Under the pieces are notes generated by a model. It did not search any database, had not been told where the DNA came from, and saw nothing but the letters and a program-made list of their open reading frames with translations. From assembly GCA_021199135.1 (NCBI GenBank), contig JAJQIQ010000037.1, positions 1 to 6,188 of the forward strand: DNA of 6,188 nucleotides, given 5' to 3'. The translations under genes were made by a program, and so were the position numbers. This document shows, one piece after another, positions 1 through 3,760 of the stretch (its first letter is position 1; each line of letters begins with the position of its first letter). The DNA comes from Clostridiales bacterium (GTDB taxonomy: Bacteria; Bacillota; Clostridia; Lachnospirales; Lachnospiraceae).

Positions 1-591
1 GAGCACGGCGTCCCCGACTGGTATATCTGGTCCTGCGAGAAGATCAAGTACATGTTCCCGAAGGCGCACGCGGCGGCATATGTCATGATGGCATGGCGCA
101 TCGCCTACTGCAAGATATTTCACCCACTCGCCTACTATGCGGCTTACTTTTCAATCCGTGCGACGGCGTTTTCCTATGCGCTGATGTGCCAGGGCCGGGA
201 AAAACTCGAGCGCACCATGGATGACTACAAGAGGCGCAAGGACAATCTCTCGAAGAAGGAGCAGGACACCTACAAGGACATGAGGGTCGTGCAGGAGATG
301 TACGCCCGGGGATTTGAATTCATCCCGATCGACATATACAAGTCCCAGCCGCAGCGTTTCCAGATCGTTGACGGCAAGCTCCTGCCGTCGCTTAACACGA
401 TAGAGGGCCTGGGGGACACCGCAGCGGTATCAATCGCCGAGGCGGCCAAGGACGGGGCTTTCCTCTCGCGCGACGATTTCCGCGACCGCACGAAGGTCCC
501 GAAGACCATCATCGAGCAGATGGACGGGCTTGGGCTCTTCGGCGACATGCCGGAGTCGAACCAGCTCTCGCTCTTCGATTTGGGAGCGTGA
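1..591 (+). CDS. polC: DNA polymerase III PolC-type, alpha subunit (C-terminal 196 residues; 5' end outside window)
   Basis: This is the end of the Gram-positive replicative DNA polymerase PolC, which extends the new strand at the chromosomal fork. The reading frame is open from base 1, so the true start lies upstream; the first ATG inside the window (base 52) is internal. Residues around 18-38 (KYMFPKAHAAAYVMMAWRIA, then a HPLAYYAAYFSIR block) are the highly conserved late polymerase-domain segment of C-family polymerases. The following part (LPSLNTIEGLGDTAAVSI, then a KVPKTIIEQMDGLGLF block) is the helix-hairpin-helix-like tail typical of PolC. The protein ends NQLSLFDLGA; QLSLF (bases 562-576) matches the beta-sliding-clamp binding consensus QL(S/D)LF, so the C-terminus is intact. 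TGA at 589-591 ends the gene. PolC is usually about 1,400-1,500 residues, so roughly one seventh is seen here. DnaE can be set aside because of the clamp motif at the extreme C-terminus and the PolC-style tail. Confidence 0.97.
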   Translation, partial: EHGVPDWYIWSCEKIKYMFPKAHAAAYVMMAWRIAYCKIFHPLAYYAAYFSIRATAFSYALMCQGREKLERTMDDYKRRKDNLSKKEQDTYKDMRVVQEMYARGFEFIPIDIYKSQPQRFQIVDGKLLPSLNTIEGLGDTAAVSIAEAAKDGAFLSRDDFRDRTKVPKTIIEQMDGLGLFGDMPESNQLSLFDLGA

Positions 592-674
592 GATTTTTAA
601 CCAGAAAAAAATCGCGTAATTTTACCAGAATTTTCTGCAAAAGAAAGAAATTGCCGTCAAGTGCGAGATTTTTC

Positions 675-701
675 TTGACATTGGGAAAATGCGGGTATAA
701 A
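675..701 (+). promoter_or_regulatory. Candidate sigma-A promoter for the 115-residue gene
   Basis: A perfect -35 hexamer TTGACA (675-680) is followed, after 15 bases, by TATAAA (696-701), a 5/6 match to the -10 consensus. The 15-base spacer is shorter than the preferred 17; a 17-base register would use TAAAGT at 698-703. The predicted start near 708 gives a 5' leader of about 98 bases. The -35 sits in the right arm of a 6-bp inverted repeat (GTCAAG 656-661, CTTGAC 674-679), and a 9-bp direct repeat flanks the promoter. It is the best promoter match in this spacer, but is unproven. Confidence 0.5.
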
Positions 702-790
702 GTAGCAATTGCCGTAGGCAAAAATAGCATAAATTTGGGGATTTTACATCTATATTTTTGCATGGGTTTATTTATGAAAAATGAATAAAT

Positions 791-800
791 AAGGAGGAGG
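791..800 (+). promoter_or_regulatory. Strong ribosome binding site of the 115-residue gene
   Basis: AAGGAGGAGG lies five bases upstream of the ATG at 806 and is an almost complete match to the anti-Shine-Dalgarno sequence, with two overlapping GGAGG cores. It fixes the start at 806 and is the main evidence that this small gene is real. An 8-bp AT-only inverted repeat (768-775 with 785-792) abuts it, but covers only its first two bases. Confidence 0.85.
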
Positions 801-805
801 AAGAA

Positions 806-1153
806 ATGTACGATACCTACAAGTCGAACACTATGGCGCGTTATGTCCAGGCAATCATAAGCAGCGACGCTTTTTTCGGGGAGCTCTGCGAGTGGCTCAG
901 CACGCTGGACGATGAACGAATGGGGGAACTTAGGCATTTTCTGTTTGAGGTTGATCTGTCAGACATTGAGGGGCTCAAGGATTCGATTTACAAGTACGGG
1001 GGATACCTGAGCGAGAAAAATTACATGGGGCGCAAGTTTTTTGCGCACATGGCTCTGATGGTGCAAAGAATGGAGCTCATGCGCAGGACGGCCGCAGTGA
1101 TAAAGCCGATGCCGGCACCCGCTCCGGAGAGGGAGCTTGCAACGGCACAGTGA
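806..1153 (+). CDS. Hypothetical protein, 115 residues
   Basis: I do not recognise this protein. The start at ATG 806 is supported by the strong ribosome site just upstream; TGA at 1151-1153 ends it. No signal peptide or membrane span is visible, so it is probably cytoplasmic. Residues 8-100 look largely helical and amphipathic: YVQAIISSDAFFGELCEWLS, then an acidic segment (residues 34-62, rich in D and E), then a basic/aromatic stretch (KNYMGRKFFAHMALMVQRME, about 71-90). The last 16 residues are a Pro/Ala-rich, probably disordered tail (PMPAPAPERELATAQ). There is a single cysteine (C28). It lies between polC and a two-way terminator with its own promoter candidate, so it appears to be a one-gene transcript or a read-through product of polC. 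A small regulatory or adaptor protein is conceivable from the fold style, but nothing in the sequence shows a function. Confidence 0.82.
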   Translation: MYDTYKSNTMARYVQAIISSDAFFGELCEWLSTLDDERMGELRHFLFEVDLSDIEGLKDSIYKYGGYLSEKNYMGRKFFAHMALMVQRMELMRRTAAVIKPMPAPAPERELATAQ

Positions 1154-1191
1154 GAACGTGAGATCGGTAAAATACCCCAATTTATGCAAAA

Positions 1192-1233
1192 AAACCGCCG
1201 CACAGCCAAAATATCTGGCCGGTGCGGCGGTTT
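1192..1233. terminator. Bidirectional Rho-independent terminator between converging genes
   Basis: AAACCGCCGCAC (1192-1203) and GTGCGGCGGTTT (1222-1233) form a perfect 12-bp, GC-rich stem. The loop can add a second 4-bp helix, GCCA (1205-1208) with TGGC (1216-1219), leaving a 7-base apical loop. On the plus strand the stem runs into TTTCTTTC (1231-1238). On the minus strand it runs into a run of seven T (complement of A 1188-1194). It therefore fits as the shared terminator of the plus-strand 115-residue gene (stop at 1153) and the minus-strand propeller gene (stop codon at 1242-1240, immediately beside the stem). Confidence 0.92.
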
Positions 1234-1239
1234 CTTTCA

Positions 1240-2259
1240 TCAGCTCAGCTTCCCGGGGTTGAACGGGGTGAACTCCCCAGGGTTCTCGGTCGGGGTGCTG
1301 TAGACCTGGCCGGAGGAGTAGTCGGTGACGAAGATGAAGTCGGAGGTGACGAACACGCCGGAGTAGTCGCCGATCAGGAGCTGCCTGAAATCCGTGCCGT
1401 CATTTTTTATCATGCAAAGCCCTGAGTCGCCGTCCTCGCTGTAGCGGATGTAGTAGATGTAGCTGCCGTAGACGTTGTAGAGGTCGATGCTGTCTTCGGT
1501 CAGCGTCGTCGGGTTGCCGAATTCCGTGTTCGTGTGCACGAGCGCGTTGTCGTTGTCGACGTCGAGGTAGTAGACATTGTTGTCGCTGGTGACGATCGGC
1601 TTGTAGCAGTTGCACTCGTATATGAGGCTTGTGGTGTCGGTGGCGGTGTTGTACTGGTAGAGGTTGCCGTCGTTCATGCCATTGTAGTAGAAATACTGCC
1701 CCAGGGAACTGCAGGTGAACAGGTAGTTTTTTGTAAGCATCGTGCGCTCGCTGCCGTCGATCTTTATCTTGTAGAGGCTCGTCTCGTCGGTGTCGGTGTC
1801 GTAGTGCAGGTAGTAGATGTAGTTGCCAATCAGCGAGGGATAGATGCACGGGTCGGCGTCGAGTATCGTCGTGTTGCCGCCGTCGCGGGAGATGCGGCAT
1901 AGGCTGTTCGTCGCAAATGAGAATGCCCCGAATTCCTCGGTCTGCGCCCCGGCGCGGCGGACGTAGTAGACGTAGTGGCTGTCCGCGTTGATGTATAAGA
2001 CTGTGTCGTTGCAGAGCTTTTTGAGGTTGCTCCCGTCGAGGTCCATCGAGTAGAGGCTGTTGTCGTCGTCGGGGTTGGCGAAGAATATCGTCCCCTCGCT
2101 CTCACAGAACAGGCCGCTGTTGTAGAGGTTGCCGGCGGTGTTGCCGTTGACGTAGCCGGTGTTTAGGACGGTCTGGTCTTTTTTCACCGCGAAGACGATG
2201 AATACGACGATCACTGCTACGATCGCAATCGCTATTATTGCTCCTAGCACTTTTTTCAT
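1240..2259 (-). CDS. Membrane-anchored DUF5050-like beta-propeller protein, 339 residues
   Basis: The protein opens with a short basic N-terminus (MKKVLG) and one strongly hydrophobic span (about residues 6-24) followed by VKKDQ, with no lipobox or obvious cleavage site, so it is probably a signal-anchored protein facing outward. The rest carries about seven degenerate repeats at roughly residues 57-82, 96-133, 147-175, 189-213, 228-253, 267-295 and 307-333. Each has a Tyr-rich strand (YVYYV, YIYYL, YFYYN, VYYLD, YIYYI), then an Asp/Asn-rich loop, then a strand ending in a DG turn (DLDGSNLKKL, KIDGSERTML, KNDGTDFRQL). This is the pattern of DUF5050/LRP1-like propeller domains common in Clostridia; ligand and role are unknown. 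I chose ATG 2259 because AAGGGAG lies about nine bases upstream; a GTG eight codons earlier (2283) has that ribosome site inside its own reading frame. It converges on the plus-strand gene ending at 1153 and diverges from pheA. Confidence 0.87.
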   Translation of the reverse strand: MKKVLGAIIAIAIVAVIVVFIVFAVKKDQTVLNTGYVNGNTAGNLYNSGLFCESEGTIFFANPDDDNSLYSMDLDGSNLKKLCNDTVLYINADSHYVYYVRRAGAQTEEFGAFSFATNSLCRISRDGGNTTILDADPCIYPSLIGNYIYYLHYDTDTDETSLYKIKIDGSERTMLTKNYLFTCSSLGQYFYYNGMNDGNLYQYNTATDTTSLIYECNCYKPIVTSDNNVYYLDVDNDNALVHTNTEFGNPTTLTEDSIDLYNVYGSYIYYIRYSEDGDSGLCMIKNDGTDFRQLLIGDYSGVFVTSDFIFVTDYSSGQVYSTPTENPGEFTPFNPGKLS

Positions 2260-2268
2260 GGCGGTTCT

Positions 2269-2275
2269 CTCCCTT
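2269..2275 (-). promoter_or_regulatory. Ribosome binding site fixing the propeller-gene start
   Basis: Read on the minus strand this is AAGGGAG, nine bases before ATG 2259. It supports the 339-residue form over the GTG start at 2283, which would add eight residues (MNVRERTA) ahead of the MKK signal-anchor start. Confidence 0.7.
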
Positions 2276-2278
2276 ACA

Positions 2279-2307
2279 TTCACAATATTTATATATATTA
2301 GTATAAT
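2279..2307 (+). promoter_or_regulatory. Candidate upstream promoter (P1) of pheA
   Basis: TTCACA (2279-2284), 17 bases, then a perfect TATAAT (2302-2307): 11 of 12 consensus positions at ideal spacing on the plus strand. Its -10 shares bases 2302-2305 with the -10 of the opposing propeller-gene promoter, so the two cannot be opened at once. The predicted start near 2314 would give pheA a leader of about 133 bases that includes the dyad at 2325-2339. The AT-rich spacer makes a chance match possible. Confidence 0.5.
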
Positions 2308-2328
2308 GGTTTAAGCGTCTTATGGCAA
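2300..2328 (-). promoter_or_regulatory. Candidate promoter of the propeller gene
   Basis: On the minus strand TTGCCA (complement of 2323-2328) is followed after exactly 17 bases by TATACT (complement of 2300-2305). These are 4/6 and 5/6 matches to the sigma-A consensus at ideal spacing. The predicted start near 2293 gives a leader of about 34 bases. The -35 overlaps the left half of the 15-bp dyad at 2325-2339. Confidence 0.7.
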
Positions 2329-2339
2329 GAACATCTTGC
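2325..2339. promoter_or_regulatory. 15-bp perfect dyad, operator candidate in the divergent control region
   Basis: GCAAGA (2325-2330), spacer ACA, TCTTGC (2334-2339): a perfect 6-bp inverted repeat with a 3-base spacer. It overlaps the -35 of the minus-strand propeller promoter on one side and the -35 of pheA P2 on the other, and sits about 12-26 bases downstream of the predicted P1 start. A dimeric regulator bound here could control both genes. No regulator gene is in the window, and the match to a particular family is not known to me. Confidence 0.45.
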
Positions 2340-2364
2340 GTTTTGTGCGCAGATGAGCTAAAAT
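2336..2364 (+). promoter_or_regulatory. Candidate downstream promoter (P2) of pheA
   Basis: TTGCGT (2336-2341), 17 bases, then TAAAAT (2359-2364; 5/6 match). The -35 is weaker (3/6) than that of P1, but the site is back to back with, rather than overlapping, the propeller-gene promoter. The right half of the 15-bp dyad supplies its TTGC. The predicted start near 2371 leaves a leader of about 76 bases. Confidence 0.45.
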
Positions 2365-2376
2365 CGTTCTTAATAA

Positions 2377-2430
2377 CATGATATCAGAAGACAAAGGCAC
2401 GGAGAGATCCAAAGGTATTATCATATCATG
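2377..2430 (+). other. Structured pheA leader segment, sharing a motif with the ppx leader
   Basis: CATGATAT (2377-2384) and ATATCATG (2423-2430) are perfect 8-bp inverted arms. Inside, GATATC (2380-2385) can pair with GAGATC (2404-2409) at 5 of 6 positions across an 18-base loop; the two pairings are mutually exclusive because they share the left arm. The segment GCACGGAGAGATCC (2397-2410) recurs with one mismatch upstream of ppx at 3717-3730. The right outer arm ends five bases before the GGAG ribosome site of pheA. It resembles no riboswitch or T-box I know; no T-box sequence or terminator is present. Confidence 0.4.
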
Positions 2431-2435
2431 AAAGC

Positions 2436-2439
2436 GGAG
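2436..2439 (+). promoter_or_regulatory. Ribosome binding site fixing the pheA start
   Basis: GGAG lies seven bases before ATG 2447. It is only one base from the in-frame GTG at 2441, too close to serve it, so ATG 2447 is preferred. Confidence 0.65.
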
Positions 2440-2446
2440 CGTGAAC

Positions 2447-3574
2447 ATGAGGGATTTGTCAGAGATTCGCAGTGAGATCGACGGGATAGACGAGGATATA
2501 GTAAGGCTCTACGAGCGCCGGATGCAGCTCTCGGCGGACGTCGCGGAGTACAAGATATCCACGGGAAAGCAGGTCTTCGACAAGGAGAGGGAGAAGCAGA
2601 AGCTTGCGGCCTTAGAGGAGATGGCGGGCTCCGACTTTACTAGGCACGGCATCGTCGAGCTCTTCGAGCAGATAATGGCGATGAGCCGGAAGGAGCAGTA
2701 CCAGCTGCTCACCGAGCACGGCATCGTGGGCCCGCAGGAGTTTGCGGAGGTGCCACAGCTTGACATCAGGGAGGCCCGCGTCGTCTTCCAGGGGCTCGAG
2801 GGGGCGTTCTCGCAGGAGGCGATGATGCAGTATTTCGGGGAGGAGGTCGACAGCTTCCACGTAGACAGTTTCCGGGACGCGATGATCGCGATTTCGGACG
2901 GGAGCGCGGACTACGCGGTCCTGCCGATAGAAAATTCCACGGCCGGCATCGTCAGCGAGATCTACGACCTCCTGCTTGAGTATGAAAACTACATCGTCGG
3001 CGAGCAGGTCATAAGGGTGAGGCAGTGCCTGATGGGCGTCCCGGGCGCGCAGATTTCCGACATCCGCACCGTGTACTCGCACCCGCAGTCGCTCATGCAG
3101 AGCGCGGAGTTTCTCGAGGACACGGGCTGGGAGCAGGTCAAGATGCAAAACAACGCCTTCGCCGCAAAATTCGTCGCGGACGAGGAGGACAAAAGCAAGG
3201 CTGCGATAGCCGGGGAGCACGCCGCAAAGATTTATGGGCTGGAGATACTGAGGGCCGGGGTGAATTCCTCTGAGAGCAACTCGACGCGCTTTGTCATATT
3301 GAGCGGCAAGAAGATATGGGAGTCCGCCTCGAGGCACATAAGCATCTGCTTCGAGATCATCCACGAGAGTGGCTCACTCTACCGGGCGCTGTCGCACTTC
3401 ATCTACAACGGGCTCAACATGACGAACATCCAGTCCCGGCCTATCGTGGGCAGCAACTGGGAATACCGGTTCTTCGTGGAGTTCGAGGGGAAGCTCACGG
3501 ACACGGCGGTGATAAACGCGCTGCGCGGGCTTTCCGAGGAGACAATTTCGTTTAGGATTTTGGGGACATACTGA
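2447..3574 (+). CDS. pheA: P-protein: fused chorismate mutase / prephenate dehydratase with ACT domain
   Basis: A cytoplasmic bifunctional enzyme of phenylalanine synthesis, turning chorismate into prephenate and then phenylpyruvate. At 375 residues it has the normal length for the fusion. Residues 1-90 are an AroQ-type chorismate mutase; by alignment to the E. coli enzyme the substrate-binding residues are R8, R25, K36, D45, R48 and E49, all present, and the helix ends with FEQIMAMSRKEQ. Residues about 111-285 are prephenate dehydratase: FQGLEGAFSQEA, the VLPIENSTAGIV block (159-170), YSHPQSLMQSAEFL and the catalytic STRF motif (T280). Residues about 298-375 form an ACT domain for phenylalanine feedback. 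Its usual ESRP motif reads QSRP (Q329; codon CAG at 3431-3433), and GSL (309-311) stands in the GAL(V) position. Start ATG 2447 follows GGAG. The gene diverges from the propeller gene, and no terminator separates it from ppx. Confidence 0.97.
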   Translation: MRDLSEIRSEIDGIDEDIVRLYERRMQLSADVAEYKISTGKQVFDKEREKQKLAALEEMAGSDFTRHGIVELFEQIMAMSRKEQYQLLTEHGIVGPQEFAEVPQLDIREARVVFQGLEGAFSQEAMMQYFGEEVDSFHVDSFRDAMIAISDGSADYAVLPIENSTAGIVSEIYDLLLEYENYIVGEQVIRVRQCLMGVPGAQISDIRTVYSHPQSLMQSAEFLEDTGWEQVKMQNNAFAAKFVADEEDKSKAAIAGEHAAKIYGLEILRAGVNSSESNSTRFVILSGKKIWESASRHISICFEIIHESGSLYRALSHFIYNGLNMTNIQSRPIVGSNWEYRFFVEFEGKLTDTAVINALRGLSEETISFRILGTY

Positions 3575-3595
3575 ATGATAAAGGGGACAAAAGCA

Positions 3596-3624
3596 CGTCA
3601 ATGCATGCTTGCATGCAATTGACG
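3596..3624 (+). repeat. Hairpin with CUUG tetraloop in the pheA-ppx spacer
   Basis: CGTCAATGCATG (3596-3607) pairs with CATGCAATTGACG (3612-3624) over 12 base pairs with one bulged A (3617), closing a CTTG tetraloop by a G-C pair. CUUG closed by G-C is a known stable RNA tetraloop. The core also reads as two copies of the palindrome GCATGC separated by TT, so DNA-level function is possible too. No T-run follows. Confidence 0.7.
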
Positions 3625-3656
3625 GGATTTGGGACCCTAACAAACATGAGCAAGTA

Positions 3657-3680
3657 GCCATTTTTCGTAGAAAAATGAGC
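3657..3680 (+). repeat. AT-rich hairpin in the pheA-ppx spacer
   Basis: CATTTTTC (3659-3666) and GAAAAATG (3670-3677) form a perfect 8-bp stem with a GTA loop. Two more pairs (GC 3657-3658 with GC 3679-3680) can stack past a bulged A (3678). It is weak as RNA because of its A-U content, and is followed by GGATTGCG, not by T. Confidence 0.5.
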
Positions 3681-3697
3681 GGATTGCGAATGGTTGT

Positions 3698-3731
3698 CGG
3701 ATTTCGAGAGTGCGAAGCACGGAGAAATCCG
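3698..3731 (+). promoter_or_regulatory. Two-tier hairpin in the ppx leader, related to the pheA leader
   Basis: CGGATTTC (3698-3705) pairs perfectly with GAAATCCG (3724-3731). Inside the 18-base loop GTGC (3710-3713) pairs with GCAC (3717-3720), giving a second 4-bp stem with a GAA loop. The right side, GCACGGAGAAATCC (3717-3730), matches the pheA leader (2397-2410) at 13 of 14 bases, and both have an 18-base loop. It ends 17 bases before the AGGAGG of ppx and itself leads into a GGAGG (3731-3735). It could be a dispersed structured repeat or a leader control element. Confidence 0.5.
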
Positions 3732-3748
3732 GAGGATCATTAGAATAT

Positions 3749-3754
3749 AGGAGG
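3749..3754 (+). promoter_or_regulatory. Ribosome binding site fixing the ppx start
   Basis: AGGAGG lies six bases before ATG 3761. The frame stays open upstream to a GTG at 3710, but that codon sits inside the hairpin at 3698-3731 and lacks its own ribosome site, so the 516-residue form is chosen. Confidence 0.88.
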
Positions 3755-3760
3755 CAAAAG

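Larger units (their letters stand above)
592..805 (+). other. AT-rich intergenic spacer, polC to the 115-residue gene
   Basis: This 214-base stretch is markedly AT-richer than the genes on either side. It holds a sigma-A-like promoter candidate (675-701), a 9-bp direct repeat AATTGCCGT at 649-657 and 707-715, an AT-only inverted repeat at 768-775/785-792, and the ribosome site at 791-800. No Rho-independent terminator for polC is visible: the only hairpin right after the polC stop (592-598 with 607-613) is nearly all A-T pairs and lacks a GC stem. An open frame runs 588-788 on the plus strand, but it starts on a GTG overlapping the polC stop, lacks a ribosome site and has a lysine/phenylalanine-rich composition expected of AT-rich spacer, so I do not call it a gene. 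Confidence 0.7.
3575..3760 (+). other. Structured pheA-ppx spacer (186 bases)
   Basis: This spacer lacks a credible gene but carries three hairpins in a row (3596-3624, 3657-3680, 3698-3731) before the ppx ribosome site. None is followed by a run of T, so none looks like a Rho-independent terminator, and pheA transcripts could read into ppx-ppk. No convincing promoter is visible: TTGACG (3619-3624) lacks a matching -10, and TAGAAT (3741-3746) is so close to the ribosome site that a start there would remove it. The layout suggests processing, stability or translation control of the downstream genes rather than a transcription stop. Confidence 0.6.

Noticed and set aside
592..613. Hairpin just after the polC stop as a terminator
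   Set aside because: The stem is GATTTTT/AAAAATC, almost all A-T, with no GC-rich core and no following T-run.
588..788. A 66-codon plus-strand open frame in the polC downstream spacer
   Set aside because: It starts on a GTG overlapping the polC stop, has no ribosome site, lies in AT-rich DNA and has a composition typical of translated spacer; its 3' end overlaps promoter-leader sequence of the next gene.
1534..1902. Long plus-strand frame (122 codons) opposite the propeller gene
   Set aside because: It is the antisense of a repetitive coding region; its valine-rich sequence mirrors the Tyr/Asp repeat codons, and it lacks a ribosome site.
1440..1980. Short recurring words (GTAGTAGATGTAG and variants) as a DNA repeat array
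   Set aside because: They are explained by the Tyr-Tyr strand codons of the propeller repeats on the minus strand; spacing is irregular and follows the protein repeat, not a CRISPR or satellite.
2314..2446. T-box or known riboswitch in the pheA leader
   Set aside because: There is no T-box consensus sequence, no terminator/antiterminator pair and no riboswitch motif that I can recognise.
2612..3364. A 250-codon minus-strand frame opposite pheA
   Set aside because: It is an antisense shadow of GC-rich pheA codons (Leu/Arg/Val-rich) with no family resemblance, while the plus strand is a complete P-protein.
3596..3680. Spacer hairpins as Rho-independent terminators of pheA
   Set aside because: Neither stem is followed by a T-run; the first runs into GGATTTGGG and the second into GGATTGCG.
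3710..3760. Upstream GTG start for the Ppx-like protein (533 residues)
   Set aside because: The GTG lies in a hairpin loop without a ribosome site; ATG 3761 has AGGAGG six bases upstream and begins where Ppx proteins normally begin.
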